NCBI RefSeq assembly: GCF_003490595.1
Contig: NZ_QQGY01000005.1
Location: 62,001 to 126,000 of the forward strand
Direction: 5' to 3'
Origin: Haemophilus haemolyticus_L
GTDB lineage: Bacteria; Pseudomonadota; Gammaproteobacteria; Enterobacterales; Pasteurellaceae
Length of the DNA stretch: 64,000 nt
Positions 52,408 through 60,978 of this stretch are shown in pieces; the first letter of the stretch is position 1, and every line of letters starts with the position of its first letter. Below the pieces are notes generated by a model. It was not told where the DNA came from. It did not search any database and worked only from the letters and a program-made list of their open reading frames with translations. The position numbers and the translations under genes are program-made.

Positions 52408-52821
52408 ATGGATAAAAAAATTATACAAGTCGCTGCAGGTATTATTCGTAATGAGTTTGGGCAGATCTATTTAACGCAGCGTTTAGAAGGACAGGATTTT
52501 GCCCAATCTTTAGAATTTCCCGGTGGAAAAGTGGATGCGGGAGAAACCCCAGAACAGGCTTTAAAACGTGAACTGGAAGAGGAAATTGGCATTGTGGTAT
52601 TAAATGCTGAACTTTACGAGCGCTTCCAATTCGAATATCCAACAAAGATTATTTCTTTTTTCTTTTATGTCGTAGATGAATGGATTGGTGAGCCTTTTGG
52701 GCGAGAAGGGCAAGAAGGTTTTTGGGTTGAGCAACGCGCATTGGATGCCGGACAGTTCCCACCAGCTAATGCTAAATTAATTCATCGCTTATTGAATGAA
52801 GCTCTCCATCCCATAAAATAA
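52408..52821 (+). CDS. mutT: 8-oxo-dGTP diphosphatase MutT
   Basis: Cleans 8-oxo-dGTP from the nucleotide pool to prevent A-to-C changes. 137 aa. Nudix box GGKVDAGETPEQALKRELEEEIG at about 39-61, preceded by SLEFPGGK as in MutT. Located downstream of secA as in E. coli and many relatives. Terminator follows at 52821. Confidence 0.94.
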   Translation: MDKKIIQVAAGIIRNEFGQIYLTQRLEGQDFAQSLEFPGGKVDAGETPEQALKRELEEEIGIVVLNAELYERFQFEYPTKIISFFFYVVDEWIGEPFGREGQEGFWVEQRALDAGQFPPANAKLIHRLLNEALHPIK

Positions 52822-52846
52822 AACCCTAGTCAGACTAGGGTTTATA
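52821..52846 (+). terminator. Terminator after mutT
   Basis: AAACCCTAGT/ACTAGGGTTT stem with a CAG loop, immediately at the mutT stop. The tail (TATATAA) is short on Ts, so moderate strength. Confidence 0.7.
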
Positions 52847-52869
52847 TAACATCTATTGATTTTTTCAAA

Positions 52870-53133
52870 TTATTTCGGCATTGCGGCTTTCATTTGTTTA
52901 AGTTGCTCTGCCGCTTGATTACAAGCCTGATCTTGTGCCGCTACGGGCATTGATGCAAATTGTTGTTTGCTTGATTCATATTGAGCTTTCATCGCATTTG
53001 CTTGCGCAGCTGGCATTGATGCTAAGAAAGAATCAATTTCAGCGAAATAAGTTTTACAACTTGCAGACAAATCAGCTGCAGAAGCTGAAAAACCAAATCC
53101 CATTAAAATAAGTGTAGCTAGTGTTTTTTTCAT
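52870..53133 (-). CDS. Small secreted protein (DUF5339-like)
   Basis: 87 aa from the ATG at 53133 (an adjacent ATG at 53136 is equally in frame; GAGG is 8 and 5 bases away respectively). Signal peptide MKKTLATLILMGFGFSASA/A. The mature part is about 68 residues, alanine- and glutamine-rich with two cysteines (SASCKTYFAE and DQACNQAAEQ) that could form a disulfide in the periplasm. It looks like the DUF5339 family known from Haemophilus, whose function I do not know. Its promoter has an 11-nt poly-T run in the spacer (next entry). Confidence 0.72.
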   Translation of the reverse strand: MKKTLATLILMGFGFSASAADLSASCKTYFAEIDSFLASMPAAQANAMKAQYESSKQQFASMPVAAQDQACNQAAEQLKQMKAAMPK

Positions 53134-53186
53134 CATGATATCCTCACGAAAGTTAATTAATAAAGTTATTGCCAAAGTGGCGACTT

Positions 53187-53217
53187 ATTGTACCATTTTA
53201 GTGAAAAAAAAAAACAA
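53187..53217 (-). promoter_or_regulatory. Promoter with 11-nt poly-T in spacer
   Basis: Minus strand TTGTTT (53212-53217), a 19-bp spacer, and extended -10 TGGTACAAT (TACAAT at 53187-53192). The run of 11 Ts covers the end of the -35 and eight spacer bases. Loss of one or two Ts would give the optimal 17-18 bp spacing. Start site would be near 53180, about 45 bp before the gene. Confidence 0.55.
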
Positions 53218-53223
53218 TAGCGA

Positions 53224-54258
53224 TTACAAACAAATTTTCACAGACAAATCAGCGAGTTTAATCCACACTTCATCGCTAAATTCTTGTTTAGCAAGACGTT
53301 CAATATTGGCGAGCTCTTGGATAATTTCGTAGAGCTTTTGATAGGTTAAACGTTGAATCACACTTAAAAAGAGCGGTCGGCGATTTTGCCAGATTTTTAG
53401 ACGGTCAAATTCAGTCTTAATTTGTTGAGTTGGAAGTTTTTCCGTTGTCATCGTATGTTGCTGTGGTTTTGTGAGTTCCAGCAACGTAAATAATTCTCGC
53501 TGTAGTGTGCGTAATAAAATAACAGGTTGCACATCTTCAGCTTGTAACCCTTTTAAAATGCGTTTGGCACGATTTGCCTTTCCAACAAGCAACGCATCAA
53601 TCCATTGAAATGGTGTAAAAATTGAGGATTGTTCCACCACGCTAATAACACGATTGTAATTAAGTTTATGATCGGGATGAAGTAAATCTAAAAGCTGCAA
53701 AGTTTGCTTGAGTGCGAGCAGATTGTTTTCATAACTATAACAAAGTTGTTGGATTGCTTCATCATCAGCGTCTAATCCCATCGCTTTGGTACGATTTTTT
53801 ACCCAACGAGGGAGATTTTCAGCCGTAGGTGTTTGGCAATTTACAAGAATTGCACTGGTTTCATATTGGTTTAGTTCAACAAACCATGCTTGGTTTTCAT
53901 TTGCTTTTGCTAGCTTTGCAATTTGTAAAATCAGCAAGATATCGTCATGTAGAACCGAAATAAATTCTTGCAGATTTTTCTGTAAAAGTGCGGTGAAATT
54001 TTCAGGTAAATTTAATACCATGACTTGTTTATTAAAAAACAATCCTATGGACTGACAGGATTCTATGAGTTGTGCCCAGTCAGTTTGGCTATCAATCTGT
54101 ATGCTATTTTTTTCATCGAATCCTTGTTGGTTGGCTGTTTTATAAATGGCATCTTCATTTTCACTCAGTAACAATGGATCTTGTCCTACCAAAAAGTAAA
54201 CTTTGGCTAAACGTTGGGAAAGATGTTGATTAAGTTGCTCAGGGAAGATGCGATTCAT
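53224..54258 (-). CDS. holA: DNA polymerase III delta subunit HolA
   Basis: Clamp-loader subunit that opens the beta clamp. 344 aa. MNRIFPEQLNQHLSQRLAKVYFLVGQDPLLLSE is the family N-terminus; conserved helices and VNCQTPTAENLPRWV, a moderately conserved loop, follow. It shares one base with the lptE stop (TAATG), forming the common lptE-holA pair after leuS. No ATP-binding motif, as expected for delta. Confidence 0.94.
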   Translation of the reverse strand: MNRIFPEQLNQHLSQRLAKVYFLVGQDPLLLSENEDAIYKTANQQGFDEKNSIQIDSQTDWAQLIESCQSIGLFFNKQVMVLNLPENFTALLQKNLQEFISVLHDDILLILQIAKLAKANENQAWFVELNQYETSAILVNCQTPTAENLPRWVKNRTKAMGLDADDEAIQQLCYSYENNLLALKQTLQLLDLLHPDHKLNYNRVISVVEQSSIFTPFQWIDALLVGKANRAKRILKGLQAEDVQPVILLRTLQRELFTLLELTKPQQHTMTTEKLPTQQIKTEFDRLKIWQNRRPLFLSVIQRLTYQKLYEIIQELANIERLAKQEFSDEVWIKLADLSVKICL

Positions 54259-54761
54259 TATTTGTTTTTCACTTGTTTTTCTAATGCAACCATTTTAGTA
54301 ATGAGCTGACGTGCAGCTTGTTCGCGCATATCATTCCAAATTACTTCTCGTTCGGCGGATTTAGCTAATGCTGCGCGAGAATTATCAAAGAAAGTGCGGT
54401 TGACTTTTGCCGTGATTGGATGGCTTTCACCATTCGCTAAACGAATGCTAGCTTCCACTTCTAACATCAATACTTTTTCAGCTTCGCGTCCGCGTTTAAA
54501 AACAGAGGCAACTTCATCATTTGTGCGGAATTTATTTATGCGCAAAACAGGAATGCCTTGAGTCAAATTGACGAGTTGAACATTATTCGCTTGTAACTGA
54601 TTGCGCATCGCTACTGACATTTCGCTATATGGATCGGGGCTTTCAAATGTAAGAGTACGTAATTCTTGTGGAATTAATGTACCGTTTTGAAAATGCCAGC
54701 CGCAAGCAGAAAGCGCGGTAATGCTTGTTACAATGAACAATGTTTTGATTGATTTAATCAT
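54258..54761 (-). CDS. lptE: LPS assembly lipoprotein LptE
   Basis: Outer-membrane lipoprotein that plugs LptD and delivers lipooligosaccharide to the surface. 167 aa from the ATG at 54761 (AAAGGT upstream); a longer open frame is not used. Lipobox ITALSAC with Cys20, then GWHFQNG, which resembles the enteric LptE start (GFHLQ). Between leuS and holA, as in E. coli. The C-terminus is basic. Confidence 0.93.
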   Translation of the reverse strand: MIKSIKTLFIVTSITALSACGWHFQNGTLIPQELRTLTFESPDPYSEMSVAMRNQLQANNVQLVNLTQGIPVLRINKFRTNDEVASVFKRGREAEKVLMLEVEASIRLANGESHPITAKVNRTFFDNSRAALAKSAEREVIWNDMREQAARQLITKMVALEKQVKNK

Positions 54762-54856
54762 AAAAATTACCTTTATTGTGGAGTGTATTAATTTAAAATC
54801 CATACACTAATAAAGATAGAATCTGTGAAATATCAATATTCCACAGATTCTACGGA

Positions 54857-57442
54857 TTATGGTTTAACCACAAAATTCAACATTTTTAATGGAATATAGA
54901 TTTCTTTAAGAATTTCTTTTCCATCAAGGAATTTTGCAACATTAGGATCTGCTTTGGCCGCCGCTTTAATTTCTTTTTCTGAAGAGGTTGCAGGAACAGT
55001 CACTTTTCCACGAACCTTGCCATTTACTTGCACAACAATGAGTTTTTCATCTTCTACCATTGCGGCTTCATCAGCTTTCACCCATTCAGCGGTATCGATG
55101 TTGCTTTCATTTCCTAGCGCTTGCCATAATTCAAAGCAGATATGTGGCGTAATTGGATAAAGCATGCGCACAACTGCACTTAACGCCTCCGCCATGACAG
55201 CCCGATCTTGATCACTTTCTAAGGAAGCCTTAGTGAGTTTATTCATCAACTCCATCACTGCTGCAATAGCAGTATTAAATGTTTGACGACGACCAATATC
55301 ATCGCTCACTTTCGCAATGGTTTTATGTACTTCACGACGAAGCGCTTTTTGAGCTGCTGAAAGTGTGGTGGTATCTAGGCTTGTTTTTGCTGGATTTTGT
55401 TGATATTGATATACCAAATTCCAAACACGCCCTAAGAAACGTTTAGCACCTTCTACGCCAGATTCTTGCCATTCCAAGGTCATTTCTGCTGGAGAGGCAA
55501 ACATCATAAAGAGACGAACAGTATCGGCACCATATTTCTCTACCATTTCTTGTGGGTCAATACCGTTATTTTTGGATTTCGACATTTTGGTCATGCCACT
55601 ATGGACTAGTTCACGCCCTTCAGGATCGGTGGCTTTAATGATGCGACCTTTCTCATCACGCTCAAGGGTCACTTGAGTTGGACTTACCCAAATACGCTCG
55701 TTGGTCGGACTGGTGTAGTAGAAGGCATCTGCAAGCACCATACCTTGACATAATAATTTATCAGCTGGTTCGTCACTGGTTACAAATCCCGCATCGCGTA
55801 ATAATTTGTGGAAGAAACGGAAGTAGAGCAAGTGCATTGTTGCGTGTTCAATACCACCGATATACTGATCCACTGGTAGCCAATAGTTTGCTTCTTCCGC
55901 ATCTAGCATGCCATTTTGATATTGTGGACAAGTGTAGCGCGCGTAATACCAAGAGGATTCCATAAAGGTATCAAAGGTATCGGTTTCTTTGAGTGCTGGT
56001 GCGCCGTTAAGGGTTGTTTTTGCCCAATTAGGATCAGCTTTAATAGGGCTTTTCACGCCATCCATTACCACATCTTCAGGCAGAATAATAGGTAAATCTT
56101 CCATTGGTGCAGGTACTACATCGCCATTTTCAAGGGTTAGCATAGGAATTGGCGCCCCCCAATAACGTTGGCGAGAAACACCCCAGTCACGTAAACGGTA
56201 ATTCACTTGACGTTTCCCAACACCTAATTTTTCTAATTTATCTGCAATGCCATTGAAAGCGCCATCAAAATCTAAACCATCAAACTCATCTGAGTTCACT
56301 AATTTACCGTGCTCAACGAAAGCTTGTTTAGTTAAATCAATTTCTTCATCAGCAATGGGTTCAATAACTTGCTTGATTTGTAAACCGTATTTTTGAGCAA
56401 ATTCAAAGTCGCGTTGGTCATGAGCAGGAACGGCCATGACAGCACCTGTGCCATAGTGCATTAACACGAAATTCGCAACCCAAATTGGTAGTTTTTCACC
56501 CGTCAATGGATGAATGGCGAATAAGCCTGTTGCCATCCCTTTTTTCTCCATAGTCGCTAAATCAGCTTCTGCTACTTTGGCGTTTTTCGCTTCTTGGATA
56601 AAGGCGGCTAATTCAGGATTGTTTTGAGCTGCCAAACTTGCTAATGGATGTGCCGCCGCAATGCCTAAATAACTCACACCGTAAAAGGTATCTGGACGCG
56701 TGGTGTAAACCGCTACTTTTTCGTTGGTATCTGCAACATCAAAAGTAATTTCTACCCCTTCAGAACGGCCAATCCAGTTACGCTGCATAGTTTTTACCAT
56801 GTCAGGCCATTGTGGAAGGGTATCTAAACCACCTAATAATTGCTCTGCATAGTCAGTAATTTTGATAAACCATTGTGGGATTTCTTTTTGTTCCACAGGT
56901 GTATCACAACGCCAGCAACAACCTTCGTGTACTTGCTCGTTTGCGAGTACGGTTTCATCATTCGGACACCAGTTTACGGTTGAGGTTTTTTTATACACTA
57001 AGCCTTTTTTGTAAAGCTCAGTGAAGAACCATTGTTCCCATTTGTAGTATTCTGGTTTACAGGTTGCGATTTCACGATCCCAGTCGAAACCAAAGCCTAA
57101 AAGCTGAAGTTGTTTTTTCATGTAGGCAATGTTTTCGTATGTCCATTTAGCAGGCGCAGTTTTGTTTTTGATCGCCGCACCTTCTGCGGGTAAGCCGAAA
57201 GCATCCCAACCAAATGGTTGTAATACGTTTTTGCCTAGCATGCGTTGATAACGAGAAATTACATCACCAATAGTGTAGTTACGCACATGCCCCATATGCA
57301 GGCGGCCAGAAGGATACGGGAACATAGAAAGACAGTAATATTTTTCTTTAGATTCGTCTTTGATTGCTTTGAAAACTTTATTTTCTGCCCAATATTGTTG
57401 AACCTTTGGTTCGATCATATCGGGGCGATATTGTTCTTGCAT
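54857..57442 (-). CDS. leuS: Leucyl-tRNA synthetase
   Basis: Class-I synthetase charging tRNA-Leu. 861 aa. HIGH-type motif PYPSGRLHMGH at residues 42-52, the editing domain with TTRPDTFYGVSYLGIA, and KMSKS near 620. A zinc-knuckle-like CPNDETVLANEQV...CCWRC occurs in the N-terminal half, normal for LeuRS. In the first ~90 codons third positions favour C over G strongly (about 19 to 7), against the neighbouring plus-strand genes. Confidence 0.97.
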   Translation of the reverse strand: MQEQYRPDMIEPKVQQYWAENKVFKAIKDESKEKYYCLSMFPYPSGRLHMGHVRNYTIGDVISRYQRMLGKNVLQPFGWDAFGLPAEGAAIKNKTAPAKWTYENIAYMKKQLQLLGFGFDWDREIATCKPEYYKWEQWFFTELYKKGLVYKKTSTVNWCPNDETVLANEQVHEGCCWRCDTPVEQKEIPQWFIKITDYAEQLLGGLDTLPQWPDMVKTMQRNWIGRSEGVEITFDVADTNEKVAVYTTRPDTFYGVSYLGIAAAHPLASLAAQNNPELAAFIQEAKNAKVAEADLATMEKKGMATGLFAIHPLTGEKLPIWVANFVLMHYGTGAVMAVPAHDQRDFEFAQKYGLQIKQVIEPIADEEIDLTKQAFVEHGKLVNSDEFDGLDFDGAFNGIADKLEKLGVGKRQVNYRLRDWGVSRQRYWGAPIPMLTLENGDVVPAPMEDLPIILPEDVVMDGVKSPIKADPNWAKTTLNGAPALKETDTFDTFMESSWYYARYTCPQYQNGMLDAEEANYWLPVDQYIGGIEHATMHLLYFRFFHKLLRDAGFVTSDEPADKLLCQGMVLADAFYYTSPTNERIWVSPTQVTLERDEKGRIIKATDPEGRELVHSGMTKMSKSKNNGIDPQEMVEKYGADTVRLFMMFASPAEMTLEWQESGVEGAKRFLGRVWNLVYQYQQNPAKTSLDTTTLSAAQKALRREVHKTIAKVSDDIGRRQTFNTAIAAVMELMNKLTKASLESDQDRAVMAEALSAVVRMLYPITPHICFELWQALGNESNIDTAEWVKADEAAMVEDEKLIVVQVNGKVRGKVTVPATSSEKEIKAAAKADPNVAKFLDGKEILKEIYIPLKMLNFVVKP

Positions 57443-57570
57443 AAAATCACCTTAAATTTTAACCGCACTTTTGCAGCATTTTGACAATAGAAAATGTGGC
57501 ATAGAATACCGTAAAACGGCATAAATTGATAGGGTGAGAGTCCAAAGTGCGGTGATTTTTTTCTTTGTTT

Positions 57571-57858
57571 TTACAATAGATTTTGAATTTCTTTTGGAAT
57601 TAATTTGGGTTCAGGAATCCAAACTTGTTTGTGTCGGCTCAATTCCCCTTTTTCTAAAATAATACTGCTTTTGGGCACTTTGAAGGATTTACTTAAAAAT
57701 TTCAATAAATGCGCATTTGCTTGACCATCAACAGGTGGCGCAGTAATGGTAATTTTTAATTCATCATCGTGAATGCCAGCAATATGATCTTTGCTGGCTT
57801 TTGGTTGTAAGAATATTCTTAATCTAATACCGTCTTTATTTTGTTCAATCGCAGACAT
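57571..57858 (-). CDS. DUF167 family protein (YggU-like)
   Basis: 95 aa basic protein with IRLRIFLQPKASKDHIAGI and ITAPPVDGQANAHLLKFLSKSFKVPKSSI, the signature of DUF167/YggU. Function unknown. Single gene downstream of leuS, with a USS on each side (57462 and 57545), divergent from uppS across 152 bp. No sign of decay. Confidence 0.92.
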   Translation of the reverse strand: MSAIEQNKDGIRLRIFLQPKASKDHIAGIHDDELKITITAPPVDGQANAHLLKFLSKSFKVPKSSIILEKGELSRHKQVWIPEPKLIPKEIQNLL

Positions 57859-58010
57859 AAATTCTTCGTTTTGTTTATTTTTCTTTATTATAAAAATGAA
57901 TTATGTAAAAAATAAAGTGTGGATTAGGGCTCGCTAATCCATAGCAAGCAAATACAACTTATGATATAGTTCACAGCCGAATTTATAGGGATCTTTTTAT
58001 AATAAAAATA

Positions 58011-58730
58011 ATGATAGAACTCGATCAAAACAATATTCCAAAACACGTTGCCATTATTATGGATGGTAATGGGCGGTGGGCAAAACAGAAAAATAAAATG
58101 CGTATTTTTGGCCATACCAATGGCGTATCTGCAGTTCGCCGTGCAGTAAGTTATGCTCGTCAAACTGGCGTGAGTTTCCTTACACTTTATGCTTTTAGTA
58201 GCGAAAATTGGAATCGACCAGAGCAAGAAGTCAGCGCGTTAATGACGCTTTTTATGCAAGCTTTAGATCGCGAAGTGAAAAAATTACATAAAAATAATAT
58301 TCGCCTGAAAATTATTGGCGATATATCTCGTTTTAGTGAATCTTTGCAAGAAAAAATTTCAAAAGCGGAAAATTTAACAGAAAAAAATACCGCACTTACG
58401 CTCAATATTGCTGCAAATTACGGCGGTTGTTGGGATATTGTGCAAGCAGCAAAACAACTTGCAGAAAAAGTAAAAAATAATGAAATTAGCGTTGAAGAAA
58501 TTGATGAAATTGCTTTTCAGCGTCATTTGGTTACACAAGATGAACCACCAGTTGACCTATTGATTCGTACCAGCGGTGAACAACGCATTAGTAATTTTTT
58601 ATTATGGCAAATTGCATATGCAGAACTTTATTTTTCCGATGTGCTGTGGCCAGATTTTGATGAGGCGGAATTTAACCGCGCCATCGCCTGTTATCAACAA
58701 CGTCATCGCCGTTTTGGTGGGACAGAATAA
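58011..58730 (+). CDS. uppS: Undecaprenyl pyrophosphate synthase UppS
   Basis: cis-prenyltransferase that makes the C55 lipid carrier for peptidoglycan and surface sugars. 239 aa. MDGNGRWA with catalytic Asp18, the conserved FSSENW (TLYAFSSENWNRP), and the C-terminal LLIRTSGEQRISNFLLWQIAYAEL. First gene of uppS-cdsA-rseP-bamA-skp. The start lies close to a weak AATAAA; no strong Shine-Dalgarno is seen. Confidence 0.96.
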   Translation: MIELDQNNIPKHVAIIMDGNGRWAKQKNKMRIFGHTNGVSAVRRAVSYARQTGVSFLTLYAFSSENWNRPEQEVSALMTLFMQALDREVKKLHKNNIRLKIIGDISRFSESLQEKISKAENLTEKNTALTLNIAANYGGCWDIVQAAKQLAEKVKNNEISVEEIDEIAFQRHLVTQDEPPVDLLIRTSGEQRISNFLLWQIAYAELYFSDVLWPDFDEAEFNRAIACYQQRHRRFGGTE

Positions 58731-58751
58731 TTCAATAAATGGATTAAAATT

Positions 58752-59618
58752 ATGCTTAAACAACGAGTTTTATCTGCCATTGTCTTAATCGTAGCGGTGC
58801 TATGTGCGCTATTTTTATTCACGCCTTTTTATTTTGCCCTCGCGTTAGGTGCTGTGGCGACTTTAGGCGTTTGGGAATGGACTCAGTTTGCTCGCCTTAA
58901 ACAGCCTTTAGCGCGTTTTTGTGTTGCTGCTTTTTTAGGTGCCTTTATTTTTTTATGGCTCTATACTGAGGGCAACTATTTAGACGCAGGTCGTGTGTTT
59001 GAACAACATCTCCAGCTTTTATTAATGAATGCTGTTGGTTGGTGGATTTTAGCTTTATTGCTTGTGGTGAGTTATCCTAAATCAGCTAAATTTTGGTCTA
59101 AAAATCCTCTTTTACAGCTTTTATTTGCCTTTTCTACTTTAATCCCATTTATCGCGGGCGTATTACGTTTACGTTTAGAACACTATACCCATGATCCTTA
59201 TCACGGCTTATTTTTATTACTTTATGTATTTGTGCTTGTTTGGGCGGCTGATTCTGGTGCTTATTTTAGCGGACGAGCATTTGGTAAACGCAAACTTGCG
59301 CCAAAAGTGTCACCAGGTAAAAGCTGGGAAGGCGTTGTTGGTGGTTTAATTACAGCGTTAGTGCTTGCTTTTGTGTTTATCCATTTCTCTGGCGATGCTT
59401 TAGTTGGTGAGCGAAATATCACTGGATTCGTTATTCTTTCCGTTGCAACAGTTGCAATTTCGGTATTGGGTGATTTAACTGAAAGTATGTTTAAACGTGA
59501 GTCTGGAGTTAAAGACAGCAGTCAATTAATTCCGGGTCATGGTGGTGTATTAGATCGCATTGATAGCTTGACTGCCGCGGTACCTTTTTTCAGCTACTTC
59601 TATTTCTTTGTGTTATAA
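58752..59618 (+). CDS. cdsA: Phosphatidate cytidylyltransferase CdsA
   Basis: Makes CDP-diacylglycerol, the precursor of phosphatidylethanolamine and -glycerol. 288 aa, about eight helices. The C-terminal signature KRESGVKDSSQLIPGHGGVLDRIDS is complete, with the metal-binding aspartates. 21 bp after uppS; rseP follows 9 bp later. Confidence 0.95.
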   Translation: MLKQRVLSAIVLIVAVLCALFLFTPFYFALALGAVATLGVWEWTQFARLKQPLARFCVAAFLGAFIFLWLYTEGNYLDAGRVFEQHLQLLLMNAVGWWILALLLVVSYPKSAKFWSKNPLLQLLFAFSTLIPFIAGVLRLRLEHYTHDPYHGLFLLLYVFVLVWAADSGAYFSGRAFGKRKLAPKVSPGKSWEGVVGGLITALVLAFVFIHFSGDALVGERNITGFVILSVATVAISVLGDLTESMFKRESGVKDSSQLIPGHGGVLDRIDSLTAAVPFFSYFYFFVL

Positions 59619-59627
59619 GGATTCTGA

Positions 59628-60959
59628 ATGTCATTTTTGTGGTCGCTAGGTTCTTTTATCATTGCTATTGCGGTATTAGTATCCGTTCACGAATATGGTC
59701 ACTTTTGGGCTGCTAGAAAGTGCGGTATAAAAGTCCATCGTTTTTCAATTGGCTTTGGTAAGGTAATTTGGAAACGAATCGATAAGCACGGTACAGAATT
59801 TGCGATTTCAATGATTCCTTTAGGCGGTTATGTAAAAATGCTTGATGGACGTAATGAAGCGGTTCCAGTTGAACAAAAGTCACAAGCATTTGACAGTAAA
59901 AGCGTATTACAACGCGCATTTGTGATTATTGCAGGCCCTTTGGCGAATTTTATTTTTGCGATTTTTGCCTATTGGGTCATCTACCTTTATGGAATGCCAA
60001 GTGTTAAACCTGTGATTGAATCAATAACACCAAGTTCAATCGCAGCACAAGCTCATATTGAACCTAATACACAAATTCTTGCTGTTGATGGTGAAGAAAC
60101 TCAAGATTGGGAAACCATCAATATGCTACTTGCCACAAAAATGGGTGAGCCTAATGTTGAGATTGCCCTTTCTCTTTTTGGTTCTAATATTGAACAACAA
60201 CGTACTTTAAATCTTACAAATTGGACTTTTGATCCTGAAAAAGAAAGTGCGTTTGAGGCATTAGGGATTATGCCTATGCGTCCTAAAGTTGAAATGGTGC
60301 TTTCTAAAGTTGTTCAAGGTTCTCCAGCTGAGAAAGCAGGTTTACAAATCGGTGATAAAATTTTAAAAGAAAATTTAACCGCACTTCCTTGGCAAGATTT
60401 TATAAAACAGGTCGAACAAGGTGAATCTTTTTCTATTAAAGTTGAACGTAATGGGGAAACGCTTGACAAAATTATCACGCCAGTGCGTAATCAGAGTGGA
60501 AAATGGTTTGTAGGTTTAAGCCCAACTTTCGTAAAATTATCTGATGAATATCGTACTGAATTAAAATATGATATTCTTAACTCTTTGCAAAAAGGCATTG
60601 AAAAGACTGGCCAACTTTCTGTGTTAACCTTGAAGGTGTTAGGAAAACTAATTACGGGTGATTTGTCATTAAACAATTTAAGCGGTCCGATTTCTATTGC
60701 AAAAGGTGCTGGTGCATCCGCTAATATTGGATTGGTGTATTTTTTAAGTTTTATGGCATTGATTAGTGTTAATTTAGGCATTATGAATTTATTCCCATTG
60801 CCTGTATTAGATGGCGGTCATTTAGTTTTTTTAGCAATGGAAGCTGTTAAAGGAAAACCTGTTTCTGAGCGGGTGCAAAGCATCTGTTATCGAATTGGCG
60901 CAGCACTGTTATTAAGCTTAACGGTGTTTGCATTATTTAATGATTTTTTACGTCTATAA
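59628..60959 (+). CDS. rseP: Site-2 membrane protease RseP
   Basis: Intramembrane zinc metalloprotease that cuts RseA in the sigma-E response. 443 aa. HEYGH at residues 21-25 (His21, Glu22, His25), a second zinc ligand in PVLDGGHL near the C-terminus, and two PDZ domains between (about residues 125-290, VVQGSPAEKAGLQIGDKI in the second). Four helices expected. A USS at 60378 is inside. Coexpression with bamA, a sigma-E target, makes sense. GGATTCTGAATG precedes; start fits the family. Confidence 0.95.
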   Translation: MSFLWSLGSFIIAIAVLVSVHEYGHFWAARKCGIKVHRFSIGFGKVIWKRIDKHGTEFAISMIPLGGYVKMLDGRNEAVPVEQKSQAFDSKSVLQRAFVIIAGPLANFIFAIFAYWVIYLYGMPSVKPVIESITPSSIAAQAHIEPNTQILAVDGEETQDWETINMLLATKMGEPNVEIALSLFGSNIEQQRTLNLTNWTFDPEKESAFEALGIMPMRPKVEMVLSKVVQGSPAEKAGLQIGDKILKENLTALPWQDFIKQVEQGESFSIKVERNGETLDKIITPVRNQSGKWFVGLSPTFVKLSDEYRTELKYDILNSLQKGIEKTGQLSVLTLKVLGKLITGDLSLNNLSGPISIAKGAGASANIGLVYFLSFMALISVNLGIMNLFPLPVLDGGHLVFLAMEAVKGKPVSERVQSICYRIGAALLLSLTVFALFNDFLRL

Positions 60960-60978
60960 TTTATATAGGATACAATCG

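Noticed and set aside
60928..60978. N-terminal extension of bamA (and similar ones for leuB, nqrA, nqrC, mnmA, yaaA, lptE, leuC)
   Set aside because: These upstream codons overlap the neighbouring gene or leader, use no good ribosome-binding site, and are absent from the family; the downstream ATGs restore known N-termini or signal peptides.
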